From Peribacter sp043814035 (GTDB taxonomy: Bacteria; Patescibacteriota; Gracilibacteria; Peribacterales; Peribacteraceae), in contig JBDRKJ010000012.1 in NCBI GenBank assembly GCA_043814035.1, positions 1-64,000 on the forward strand: a stretch of 64,000 nt of DNA, read 5' to 3'. Below, in pieces: positions 22,973 through 30,850 of this stretch. Below the pieces are notes generated by a model. That model was not told the DNA's origin, did no database searches, and saw only the letters and a program-made list of their open reading frames with translations. Made by a program: the position numbers and the translations under genes. The stretch's first letter is position 1. Every line of letters starts with the position of its first letter.

Positions 22973-24259
22973 TCACAAGTACTCCCACGACCGTAACTTA
23001 TCCGAGTCATCCATCCACCGATCGCCGATATCCGTGCGGTAGTACATGTTACTGATGATGATGTTCTGGATGCGCGTGTACATCTGCTTCTGCGCCTCAC
23101 GCATAGTTATACCAGAGCCCGAAACGACAAGTGCTACACCCTCCTGTCCCGTAATCAGCCACTGGTCGTTCTCTTGCTTGAGATCACTGATATGAATGCC
23201 ATCCGTCATCTTCTTCCTGAAGAACACCACAGCATCTTCTGAGAACGACTCGAACGTCTTAGGGTCATTGAACGGAAAAGGAGGCACCACGATGAGCGCA
23301 CAAACCTGGTACCCACGCTTTACTTTGATGTCGTTACCATCACCCCTGGCCATCCGCAATAAGAGTTCGCCTATCGGCTCGGTAATACCCTCCTCCTGCA
23401 AATTGATGAACGGAAAGCCAAAACGGCAGGTGAACTCGAGCGGGTAAATGCCGTTGCTATTTACAATACAATTGACATCAATATACCCCACATACCCCTC
23501 TTCGGCGAGAATCGCCTCGAAGGGACGCAAAGTTGCTTCAAAGATGGGGCTACGAGGTGTCCAGAACATGCTGGTGCCCATCTCACCGGTCGCAACACCC
23601 AACTCGCCGGGGAAGAGTCTCTTATGTTCAAAATTGACGCACACAGGATTCATAAATTGCTTACCATTGAAGAACGCACCGGTAGCAACTTCCACTCCCG
23701 TCACCCGCCGCTGGAGTTGAAAGACTGAAATGGTATCGCTCCACGTCTTACTGTAAGCGCCAAGAACGCGAATCACGTCACTGCCATCATCTTCGTTCCC
23801 CACAAAGAGAAGCTGCTTCAAATTCTGCGCATCACCTGAGGGCTTGACCACATATCGGCCGGGATTTTCCTGCACATACTTGATGCCCTCATCGAACGAA
23901 TGAAACTCCTGGTAGGGAATGATGCGCACCTTGTTGCGCTTAAGCTCCTCCTGTCCGAACGTGCGGTCATTCTCCAGCCGATCGGTGTAGGGAGTGCCAC
24001 CAATACAAAGCTTACCTTTCTTGCGAATGGCTTGTGCCTCCTCTCCTTTACCAATGTGGTCGAAGAGAACGATATCGGCCCAGTCGACATGCTTCTTCCA
24101 GTCGGTCACCACCTCGACGAATCCCTTGCCCACATCTTGAAACCCCGCCGCCTCGAGACAGAGTCGAACATGGTGACCCTCGCGCGATACCGCCCAAGCA
24201 AGACCGGTGGTGGTACCGTCGTACGAGACAAATAGAAACTTCTTCGGCGTGTCAGTCAT
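22973..24259 (-). CDS. PurD-like ATP-grasp ligase
   Basis: This 428-aa protein has an N-terminal Rossmann-like domain (KKFLFVSYDGTTTGLAWAVS) and an ATP-grasp fold. The latter includes GRYVVKPSGDAQNLKQLLF, VTGVEVATGAFFNG and GYIDVNCIVNSNGIYPLEFTCRFG. It is usually annotated as phosphoribosylamine-glycine ligase in CPR genomes. The N-terminal domain departs from canonical PurD, and no other purine gene is near, so the substrate may differ. TAGTCT (24269-24274) lies 9 nt before the ATG. Confidence 0.65.
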   Translation of the reverse strand: MTDTPKKFLFVSYDGTTTGLAWAVSREGHHVRLCLEAAGFQDVGKGFVEVVTDWKKHVDWADIVLFDHIGKGEEAQAIRKKGKLCIGGTPYTDRLENDRTFGQEELKRNKVRIIPYQEFHSFDEGIKYVQENPGRYVVKPSGDAQNLKQLLFVGNEDDGSDVIRVLGAYSKTWSDTISVFQLQRRVTGVEVATGAFFNGKQFMNPVCVNFEHKRLFPGELGVATGEMGTSMFWTPRSPIFEATLRPFEAILAEEGYVGYIDVNCIVNSNGIYPLEFTCRFGFPFINLQEEGITEPIGELLLRMARGDGNDIKVKRGYQVCALIVVPPFPFNDPKTFESFSEDAVVFFRKKMTDGIHISDLKQENDQWLITGQEGVALVVSGSGITMREAQKQMYTRIQNIIISNMYYRTDIGDRWMDDSDKLRSWEYL

Positions 24260-24336
24260 GTCGCGCGCAGACTATTCGCCTCGAACCATGAGTGCAAGTA
24301 AACATTGGCCAAGAAAAGCGGAGTATTTGATTATTG

Positions 24337-24366
24337 AAAGAGGAATAGCTACTCCTCTTTTTCTTC
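24337..24366 (+). terminator. Terminator-like hairpin before the TPR membrane protein
   Basis: AAAGAGGA/TCCTCTTT with an 8-nt loop is followed by TTCTTC. It lies in the divergent gap upstream of the GTG start at 24379. The -10-like TATACT (24367-24372) starts immediately after it. Confidence 0.45.
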
Positions 24367-24378
24367 TATACTACATTC

Positions 24379-26091
24379 GTGGAATCTCCCTCTGCTCAAA
24401 AGGGATGGTGGACAGGTGCAGCGATGGCTGTGCTCGTTGGTCTTCCTTTCCTCGCCTTCGGCCAATCGCTTCTACAAGGCTTCGCTCCTATCGATGATCT
24501 CTTTCTCGTTGTGCAGAACCTCACCATACGCGGACCGACACTGGAGCATCTGAAGGCGGCCTTCACCACGTTTGATCCCGAGCTCTACATCCCCCTCACA
24601 CTCGTCTCCTTCCAGCTCAATTACCTCATCTCCGGTCTCGCACCGTGGAGTTATCACCTCGTGAACATTCTGCTTCATGGCACAAATGCCCTGCTGCTCT
24701 TTCTAATCCTTAAAAAAATTACCGGTGCTCCGCGAGCCTCGCTCTTCGCAGCAGCGCTCTTCGTTGTGCATCCTCTGAATACCGAAGCGGTTGTCTGGAT
24801 TACGGCACGTAAAGATCTGCTCTCGAGCTTCTTCGCCTTTGCCTCGACATTGGCATTCTTAAGGCAGACACGACGAAGCATAATCTTCAGCCTTGCGCTC
24901 TTTCTCTGTGCGCTCCTCACCAAAGTTTCGGTCGTGCCACTCCCGGTCGTTTTCCCATTGCTCTTGAGAATCCAGAACGGTACGTGGGAAAAGAAATCAT
25001 TACGATCTATTATCCCGTTCCTTTTGCTCTCTGGTCTCTTTGTGGGTATCGCCCTCTTCGGAAAAGAGCGCATCGTGCAGACATCTGGGGGAATCGAAAC
25101 ACTCCTGCTTGCTCCCTGGAGCATGTTGTTCCTGATCGGAAAATTCTTCTACCCGAGCAACCTAAGCCCCCTCTACGAAGTGACAAGCTCGATTGGCCTC
25201 ACCAATCCAATGATCTTCCTTTCCATCCTTGCTTTTGTCGCGTTTTTTGCCTGCCTCATATTTCTCCGCAAAAAATCCCTCACCTTTGCCCTCGCCCTCA
25301 CCTTCATCCTTCTTTCTCCCACCCTGCTTACCTTCTTCAAGGCAGGAACGATCTTTCTCGCATCTGATCGCTATCTCTATCTGCCAAGCCTTGGATTGCT
25401 CCTATTCATTGTGCTGTGTCTTCGGGGCGTGCATACGAAAATGGCACTGCCAAAACCGGTTATCGCAGGAGTCAGTGGCATGCTCATTGCGATCCTGTGC
25501 CTACTTTCGATCAAGCAAACGCGACTCTGGAGTTCTGCAGATATACTCTTCACTCATGCGCTCACAGTCACGCCACAATCGATAGTCGCGCGCACCGCAC
25601 TCGCACAGACCAAGCTCGCTGCCGATCAACCTGAGCAAGCCTTCATGATCCTCAAAGAGGGCCTAGCACAGGGCGATGACATACGCCTGCACCTCATGGC
25701 CGGAAATATCTATGCGCACGTAGGACAGGTGACAGATGCACTGGAACAATTCAACACGGCAAAGCAGATGGACCCGATGAATGCCGATGCGTGGTTCTCG
25801 ATTGGATCAATACAGGAACAAACCGGAAGCACCGATGCGGCGCTGACAAATTACCGCACAGCCGTAGAGCTTGATCCTTCGGACGTTCCGGCTCTCATTG
25901 GGATTGGAAGGATCCTCGCCAGCAAAGGCGATCTTCAGGGTGCAGAAGAGAAGTTTCGTGCGGCACTGAAGTGGAACCCCAATTCCGCAGACGCTCACCG
26001 CGGCCTCGCACCCGTACTGGCCAAGAGCGGGCGCGTTGATGAGGCCGAGGTTCATCGCAATCTCGCCAACGAACTGTCAGGACTGCGATGA
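24379..26091 (+). CDS. TMTC-like membrane protein with TPR repeats
   Basis: This 570-aa protein has about ten TM segments in residues 12-400, with luminal-type motifs WSYHLVNILLHGTNALLLF and FVVHPLNTEAVVWITARKDLL. Four or five TPR units follow (about residues 410-565), such as VTDALEQFNTAKQMDPMNAD. The architecture is that of TMTC/DUF1736 proteins and other GT-C glycosyltransferases. A role in O-mannosylation or polyprenyl-linked sugar transfer is inferred. GTG start, 6 nt after TATACT. Confidence 0.8.
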   Translation: MESPSAQKGWWTGAAMAVLVGLPFLAFGQSLLQGFAPIDDLFLVVQNLTIRGPTLEHLKAAFTTFDPELYIPLTLVSFQLNYLISGLAPWSYHLVNILLHGTNALLLFLILKKITGAPRASLFAAALFVVHPLNTEAVVWITARKDLLSSFFAFASTLAFLRQTRRSIIFSLALFLCALLTKVSVVPLPVVFPLLLRIQNGTWEKKSLRSIIPFLLLSGLFVGIALFGKERIVQTSGGIETLLLAPWSMLFLIGKFFYPSNLSPLYEVTSSIGLTNPMIFLSILAFVAFFACLIFLRKKSLTFALALTFILLSPTLLTFFKAGTIFLASDRYLYLPSLGLLLFIVLCLRGVHTKMALPKPVIAGVSGMLIAILCLLSIKQTRLWSSADILFTHALTVTPQSIVARTALAQTKLAADQPEQAFMILKEGLAQGDDIRLHLMAGNIYAHVGQVTDALEQFNTAKQMDPMNADAWFSIGSIQEQTGSTDAALTNYRTAVELDPSDVPALIGIGRILASKGDLQGAEEKFRAALKWNPNSADAHRGLAPVLAKSGRVDEAEVHRNLANELSGLR

Positions 26092-26104
26092 GACATCGCC
26101 AATG

Positions 26105-26347
26105 TCATCCGGCAACAAGTTGCTCTTTCTTTTCTTTATTCCACGTCTTCACCTCCGCTTCACGACGACGTGCTTCAGCGAGTGTTGAAAATTGTTCATG
26201 GTAGACAAATTGGATCGGACGACGCGAACGGGTGTACTTGGCGCCCTTACCATCATTGTGGCATTTTTCACGCTCTTTCAAATCCACGCATGAACCCGCA
26301 TAGAGGGAATCATCGCAGCACCGGGCTAAATAGAAATAGTAGGGCAT
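26105..26347 (-). CDS. GIY-YIG domain protein
   Basis: This 80-aa single-domain protein begins MPYYFYLARCCDDSLYAGS. It has the family's YxG core (LYAGS), the conserved Arg (KEREKCHN) and a late Glu (LAEARRREAEVKTW). TATACT (26355-26360) lies 7 nt before the chosen ATG. Stand-alone GIY-YIG proteins (UPF0213/YhbQ) are thought to be DNA-binding or nuclease proteins. A second one lies 450 bp away. Confidence 0.8.
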   Translation of the reverse strand: MPYYFYLARCCDDSLYAGSCVDLKEREKCHNDGKGAKYTRSRRPIQFVYHEQFSTLAEARRREAEVKTWNKEKKEQLVAG

Positions 26348-26500
26348 TGGTATAAGTATAGCTCCTAGGCGAAATTGGCAGAACAGCGCGGTCGTGAGCT
26401 TACGACTTTGAGTCTCAGAGGGCGATTTTGAGGGTCGGGCACTTGGGAAAAAGAGGGCACCACGGTCGAGTATTTGCAATGTCGATTTTGACAAAATACA

Positions 26501-26794
26501 TCACCATCCTTTCCATTTAATAACCTCAAAAAGTGTTTGTAGGCAAATGACAAACACTGCCAGCAATGCAATCACATTTGCCTGAGACGTTGTTTGCTTT
26601 CCGCGTTTCTCGATTTCAAGCAATGATTTTCGCTGTATTGCAGCCGAGACCAATCTGGATGCCTGCGCTTGCCTCTCGAGCTTACTTTGAGCGCCACCAC
26701 GATTCTCCGTGGAGTTGTATGCCGCAATTTCCTCTTCAGAAAGGAATATATTTGCTGCACGTGTGAAATTTCCATCAGAGTCCCAAAGAGGCAT
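26501..26794 (-). CDS. Hypothetical tail-anchored membrane protein
   Basis: This 97-aa protein has a soluble N-terminal part with a helical, charged segment (SKLERQAQASRLV). A single C-terminal TM helix follows (VIALLAVFVICLQTLFEVI). No family is recognised. A promoter with TAGCAT (26801-26806), 6 nt before the ATG, supports it. It lies between two GIY-YIG genes on the same strand. Confidence 0.5.
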   Translation of the reverse strand: MPLWDSDGNFTRAANIFLSEEEIAAYNSTENRGGAQSKLERQAQASRLVSAAIQRKSLLEIEKRGKQTTSQANVIALLAVFVICLQTLFEVIKWKGW

Positions 26795-26798
26795 GATC

Positions 26799-27077
26799 CT
26801 ATGCTACCTGAGCATCCGTGGAAGTGTCAGACAAATAGTGCCTCATTTGCTTCTTTAATATTTCCCGACCATTTCCACTTTTCAAAAACTTCTCTCGGCC
26901 AAGAGCATCCAATTTTTCGATGTAGGCTTCGGCATACAAAAGTTTCCATGGACCTCTGTGTGCAGTGGAGACGTTCCGATGGTGATTGTGTGCGTCGAGA
27001 CGCTTTTTGAGATCAGTCGTATAGCCGATGTACCAACCGTGATCACTCAGGCTTTCGAGGACGTAGACAATGTGCAT
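26799..27077 (-). CDS. GIY-YIG domain protein
   Basis: This 92-aa protein has VYVLESLSDHGWYIGYTTDL, the GIY-YIG core, then KKRLDAHN and ALGREKFLKSG. It is related in fold, not closely in sequence, to the protein at 26105. TACTGT (27084-27089) lies 6 nt before the ATG. Its function is unproven; the family includes structure-specific nucleases. Confidence 0.8.
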   Translation of the reverse strand: MHIVYVLESLSDHGWYIGYTTDLKKRLDAHNHHRNVSTAHRGPWKLLYAEAYIEKLDALGREKFLKSGNGREILKKQMRHYLSDTSTDAQVA

Positions 27078-27299
27078 ACACCAACAGTACTTGCTTCAAA
27101 AGAATTGAGAAGAGTCTTGGGTACAAAAGAATGATCGGCAATGGTTTATTCTGATAGAAAAGAGGCGAAAAGCGTTCCATGCAGCAGTGGAACAGCCGCG
27201 TATAGCTCGCTCCGCTCGCACGCGGCACGTATAGCGACGACCATAACTCACTCTTATTTTGAAGAGTTGGCTGTGCCACGTGCGCCGCAGCGCTATACG

Positions 27300-27374
27300 T
27301 GGCAGCCCCGGCGGGAATCGAACCCGCGTTACCAGATTGAAAATCTGGCGTCCTAACCGTTAGACGACGGGGCC
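27300..27374 (-). tRNA. tRNA-Glu (anticodon UUC)
   Basis: The cloverleaf is complete: acceptor GGCCCCG/CGGGGCT, D-arm GTCTAACGGTTAGGAC, anticodon arm CCAGA-TTTTCAA-TCTGG, and T-arm GCGGG-TTCGATT-CCCGC. Discriminator G73 and CCA are encoded. The anticodon TTC lies at plus positions 27339-27341. Pair 1-72 is G-U. Confidence 0.95.
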
Positions 27375-27428
27375 GGAAAGGAAAAGAACATTGAGACCTC
27401 CGCATCGCTTTCCGCGCTGATGCGCGGC

Positions 27429-27489
27429 GTTAGACCCGCCTACGCTCCTTGACTTCGTTCGGAGCTTCGGACGGGCAGGCGACGGGGCC
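27429..27489. repeat. tRNA-Glu fragment interrupted by a 45-bp repeat
   Basis: GTTAGAC (27429-27435) and GACGGGGCC (27481-27489) are contiguous in the intact tRNA-Glu gene next door. Here they are split by a 45-bp family C unit (27436-27480) ending GCTTCGGACGGGCAGGC. The boundary is exact. Confidence 0.6.
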
Positions 27490-27603
27490 ATATAGAAAGA
27501 ACTGTGCAGAAAGGGTATGACAGAGCGCGTTTAAGCGCCAGAGGCATGGTGGCAGAAACATGGAAAAAATGCTATAATGATGAGAGACGTACATCCAATC
27601 CTC

Positions 27604-28008
27604 ATGGTCTTCCGCACTCTACGCACAACATTCATTTTGGCCGGTCTCGTCATCCTCGTCTCAACCGTGGGCAACGTACACGGCATTATGAGGGCAAATC
27701 TGACGAGTCAGGGATCGATGCTCTCGGGTTTGAACATCAAAGAAATGTCGACCCTGCAAATTCGACAGCACCTCAGCGCACCAGAGCGCACGAAGCGAGA
27801 TGCTTCGGCCGAAATCGCACTTGGGAGCATGCTTCTGTTGCTCGGTCTGGGATTGCACGCCTACATCAAGCGTAGAACTCCTGACGAGCGTGCCGCCGAA
27901 GGCCCTGAGCGAAGTCGAAGGGTAAAGGTACACACAGCCCCTGCGCGCAAGGGACGCGAAACCCGCAAAATAGATCGCTGGTTTTTGTGGATGACAGTAA
28001 GGATGTAA
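27604..28008 (+). CDS. Hypothetical membrane protein
   Basis: This 134-aa protein has two TM segments (TTFILAGLVILVSTVGNV and EIALGSMLLLLGLGLHAYI) separated by a polar loop, then a basic C-terminal tail. ATG 27604 is chosen because TATAAT (27573-27578, within an extended -10 TGCTATAAT) overlaps the earlier ATG at 27577. The tail around residues 100-107 (GPERSRRVK) is translated from a family A repeat (27903-27924), so the C-terminus may be recently extended. Confidence 0.55.
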   Translation: MVFRTLRTTFILAGLVILVSTVGNVHGIMRANLTSQGSMLSGLNIKEMSTLQIRQHLSAPERTKRDASAEIALGSMLLLLGLGLHAYIKRRTPDERAAEGPERSRRVKVHTAPARKGRETRKIDRWFLWMTVRM

Positions 28009-28055
28009 TAGCACTCACTCGGATCATTCCTCCAAGCCTTGGAACTTTTTTCCTA

Positions 28056-28135
28056 ATCTCCTCTCCCCCCTGGGAGAGGGTACCTGCCCGAACGACCGAA
28101 GTAGTCCGGGCGGGCGGGGGGTGAGGGGTTTCCGT
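28056..28135. repeat. Family C dispersed repeat
   Basis: CTCTCCCCCCTGGGAGAG is followed by a hairpin around GCCCGAACGACCGAAGTAGT and a GGGCGGGCGGGGGGTGAGGG tail. It relates to units at 11418, 27436 and 49420. It occupies much of the 345-bp gap 28009-28353, which otherwise holds only the CIRCE-like site and the small ORF listed next. Confidence 0.6.
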
Positions 28136-28199
28136 ATTATCGAAAAAGGCGGCCCCCGTTACGGGTCAACCTCCTCTCGAATTGGAGGAGTGGAACGCT

Positions 28200-28241
28200 T
28201 TAGCAGGAGCCACAGCAGCCTCCTTTTTCACCGCCGAACAT
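28200..28241 (-). CDS. Candidate 13-aa Cys-rich microprotein
   Basis: ATG to TAA encodes MFGGEKGGCCGSC. It is preceded on the same strand by an extended -10, TGC-TATTCT (about 28273-28281), with a leader of roughly 30 nt, and by a CIRCE-like inverted repeat. The CCxxC end could bind a metal. The ORF is very short, so coding status rests on context only. Confidence 0.3.
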   Translation of the reverse strand: MFGGEKGGCCGSC

Positions 28242-28288
28242 ACGAGAAGGGGGGAAGAGCTAAGAGAGAACAAGAATAGCACACTGTT

Positions 28289-28315
28289 TTGGCACTCTCA
28301 AGCATAGAGTGCCAA
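28289..28315. promoter_or_regulatory. CIRCE-like inverted repeat
   Basis: TTGGCACTC-N9-GAGTGCCAA matches the HrcA operator consensus TTAGCACTC-N9-GAGTGCTAA. There is one symmetric substitution per arm and exact 9-9-9 spacing. It lies between pyrK's stop and the promoter of the small Cys-rich ORF. It could instead be a pyrK 3' hairpin, but no U-tract follows. Confidence 0.5.
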
Positions 28316-28353
28316 TTTCTCCTTGATTTTCGCTCAAAAGATGAGTGCTGCGT

Positions 28354-29169
28354 TCAGAGTGGGTGCTTCTTTCCCAGATCATCTCTGTGATATTTGCCAA
28401 ATTCCATGATTTTGCGGGCAATTTCATTTTTGAGCACAGGTCCATCGATACACATACGCATACCTGAGGAATCTACTGCACAGTTACCGCAGAGACCGTA
28501 ACCACACTTCATGTACCGTTCGAGCGAGAGCTGACAGGCAACCTCGTACTGGGAACAGAGATCGGAAACGGCAACAAGCATGCGTTCCGGACCGCAGGCG
28601 AAGACCTGATCCGGTTTCTTTTTTGCCTTGAGTAACTCGGCAAGCAACTCGACGTTATACCCCTTGTGCCCCTGCGACCCATCATCCGTGGCAACGGAGA
28701 GCGTTGTACCGGACAAGCCCGAGAATGCATCCAGATAGAGTAAGTGCTCCTTGCTCCGTGCACCAACAATCGCGGTGAGCGTGCAGCCATCCTTAGCTGC
28801 TTCGGTTGCAGCGAAGAACATCGGTGCCGCTCCGTAGCCACCCGCGACGAGCGCGAGGTGCTGCTTGGATTTCCACTCGTAATGCGTGCCGAATGGGCCG
28901 CGCAGCCCTACCAAATCCCCTTTTTTGAGAGTGGCGAGCTTTTTGGTCGTATCACCGACAGCGAAGAACGTGATCTGCAGCTTTTTGCCATCATCCAGTG
29001 CGACACTCATGGGAATTTCATCCACCCTGGGGAGCCACACCATCACGAACTGTCCGGGCTTCGCCCCAAGCGAGACATCGAACGTGAAAGTCTGCACATG
29101 TTCTGTTTCTTTCTTCACGCTCGCGATGCGATGTGTAACGGGCAGCCGATTCCCGCAACCGCACGTCAT
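28354..29169 (-). CDS. pyrK: Dihydroorotate dehydrogenase electron transfer subunit
   Basis: This 271-aa protein has a ferredoxin-reductase-like FAD domain (AKPGQFVMVWLPRVDEIPMS), an NAD domain (LALVAGGYGAAPMF) and a C-terminal 2Fe-2S site (CGYGLCGNCAVDSSGMRMC). It passes electrons from PyrD to NAD+. The ATG overlaps the pyrD stop by ATGA, so translation is coupled and earlier starts are unlikely. Confidence 0.93.
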   Translation of the reverse strand: MTCGCGNRLPVTHRIASVKKETEHVQTFTFDVSLGAKPGQFVMVWLPRVDEIPMSVALDDGKKLQITFFAVGDTTKKLATLKKGDLVGLRGPFGTHYEWKSKQHLALVAGGYGAAPMFFAATEAAKDGCTLTAIVGARSKEHLLYLDAFSGLSGTTLSVATDDGSQGHKGYNVELLAELLKAKKKPDQVFACGPERMLVAVSDLCSQYEVACQLSLERYMKCGYGLCGNCAVDSSGMRMCIDGPVLKNEIARKIMEFGKYHRDDLGKKHPL

Positions 29170-30110
29170 GATGGATGTGACGAAAGAGCCTGATGCATAC
29201 CGCCAATGAGTTCGGCGATATTCTTCACCCCCTCCGCCTTGCACCAGGAGATCATTTCTTCGGTCACCAGACGAAAGACTTCCGCACCGCGGTATCCGAT
29301 GGCCGTGCCGATGCCAATGAGCGTGGCACCTGCAAGCAGGAACTCGATGGCGTCTTCACCTGTCATCACACCGCCCGTACCGATGATGGGGAGCTTGCCA
29401 TCCGTGGCACGGTACACATCGGCAATGCAGCGCACCGCAATGGGCTTGATGGCGGGACCAGACATACCGCCGACTTTATTGGCGAGAATGGGTAGGCGGC
29501 TCTTGAGATCGATCGCCATGCCCGGACCAACTGTGTTGATGACGGTAAAACCATCGGCGCCCGCCTCTGCGCAGGCCGAAGCAATGGAACCGATGTCGTC
29601 CACATTCGGCGAAAGCTTGATGAAGACCGGAATCTTGCCGCTCACCGCTTTCACGGCCTTCGTTACAGCTGAAGCATCACCTACCGAGCAGGCGAAGGGT
29701 TTACCGAATTCATCTTCGACATTGGGGCAGCTGATGTTCACCTCAAGAAAGTCCGGTTTGAGCTTCGCGATCTCTGCGGCAGTCTTTCCGTAGTTTTCGA
29801 CCGTGTTCGCGATGATGTTCGCAATGAGAGGCACCAGTTTGTCCTTGTTGTAGTCACCGATCTCTTCGCGTGTCTTTTCGATACCGGCATCAGGTACGCC
29901 TACAGCATTGAGTGTCCAGTGATCTGTCGAAATGATCGTAGGGTTGGGATGCCCTTTGTGCTCCGAAAGCCACAGAGATTTGGTTGTGATTCCACCCGCT
30001 CCACTTTGCGCCACCCGCCGCCAGCTCGATGCCGTGATTCCCCAAATGCCCGACGCGAGAACAGTGGGGTTTTGGAAGGTGACCCCGAGGACCGTCTGGG
30101 AGAGGTTCAT
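29166..30110 (-). CDS. pyrD: Dihydroorotate dehydrogenase, class 1B catalytic subunit
   Basis: This 314-aa FMN enzyme oxidises dihydroorotate to orotate in pyrimidine synthesis. LEVNISCPNVE holds the catalytic Cys typical of class 1. FIKLSPNVDDIG and PIIGTGGVMTGEDAIEFLLAGA form the FMN and phosphate sites. Class 1B is supported by pyrK directly downstream. CATACT lies about 8 nt before the ATG. Other early pyrimidine genes are absent from this window. Confidence 0.95.
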   Translation of the reverse strand: MNLSQTVLGVTFQNPTVLASGIWGITASSWRRVAQSGAGGITTKSLWLSEHKGHPNPTIISTDHWTLNAVGVPDAGIEKTREEIGDYNKDKLVPLIANIIANTVENYGKTAAEIAKLKPDFLEVNISCPNVEDEFGKPFACSVGDASAVTKAVKAVSGKIPVFIKLSPNVDDIGSIASACAEAGADGFTVINTVGPGMAIDLKSRLPILANKVGGMSGPAIKPIAVRCIADVYRATDGKLPIIGTGGVMTGEDAIEFLLAGATLIGIGTAIGYRGAEVFRLVTEEMISWCKAEGVKNIAELIGGMHQALSSHPS

Positions 30111-30166
30111 CGGTCGCCAGTATGCAGGAAGCGACGATCAGGATCCAGCAAAACCCGTACTTCTCT

Positions 30167-30823
30167 CTAGCGCTCCGGCCGCAGCAGCAGCCAGATTCCG
30201 GCGTAGCTTAAGGGGGTGTAGAGCACGCCCATGCCGAACTTGAAGAGCCACCAGGGAATCGCCATAAGCACGATCACCTTGAGCGGATACACACCGATGA
30301 AAGCGATAGAAAACCAGATTGTGGTATCAATGAGCTGCCCCCACAGATTCGAGAGGTTGGATCGCAGCCAGAAATACTTGCCTCCGAATTTCGCTTTGAG
30401 AAAGAAGAACGAGAAGACGTCCTGATATTCCCCAACGATGAACGCGATCAGCGAGGCGAAGGTGAAGCGTAGGGAGAGACCGAAAATCTGGTTGTAGGCG
30501 TCGGGCATGCGGAACTCTGCGGAAGTAGGCATGACGTTACTGAGCGCATTGAAGAGGAGGAAGACCACGAGGCTGAGAAATCCCATTCGCACGAAGGCGC
30601 GCGCATGGGCTTTGCCGTAGACCTCGCCCACAACATCCGTCATGAGGAAGACTAATGGAAACGCGAAGATTGCGGTCGAGAGATGCGTGCCGAAGATGAA
30701 CGGCATGATCTTGATGCCAACGGTATTCGAGACGAAGAGGGCAGTGAGATAGAGCGTGAGCGCGAGGACGATTTTGCGGTCGAAGACAAGGCGCCCAGAA
30801 GTCGACGGAGAAACAGGATCCAT
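30167..30823 (-). CDS. Queuosine precursor transporter (YhhQ/VUT family)
   Basis: This 218-aa protein has six predicted TM helices. Family signatures are FPLVFLMTDVVGEVYGKAHA and the later RSNLSNLWGQLIDTTIWF. YhhQ-type proteins import 7-cyano- or 7-aminomethyl-7-deazaguanine for tRNA queuosine. The organism would thus scavenge the base, which fits reduced biosynthesis. Located between pyrD and pyrG on the same strand without obvious functional link. Confidence 0.88.
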   Translation of the reverse strand: MDPVSPSTSGRLVFDRKIVLALTLYLTALFVSNTVGIKIMPFIFGTHLSTAIFAFPLVFLMTDVVGEVYGKAHARAFVRMGFLSLVVFLLFNALSNVMPTSAEFRMPDAYNQIFGLSLRFTFASLIAFIVGEYQDVFSFFFLKAKFGGKYFWLRSNLSNLWGQLIDTTIWFSIAFIGVYPLKVIVLMAIPWWLFKFGMGVLYTPLSYAGIWLLLRPER

Positions 30824-30850
30824 GGAGCTGTAGGAAGGAAAATAAGTGCG

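Noticed and set aside
24337..24379. A fifth amino-acid attenuator before the TPR membrane protein
   Set aside because: A terminator-like hairpin lies close to the start, but a -10 element follows it and there is no leader peptide with biased codons.
26357..26470. tRNA-Leu-like sequence (GGCGAAATTGGCAGAACAGC, later GGGCACCA)
   Set aside because: The anticodon stem gives a 6-nt loop, there is no T-loop, and acceptor halves do not pair. At most it is a degenerate tRNA remnant.
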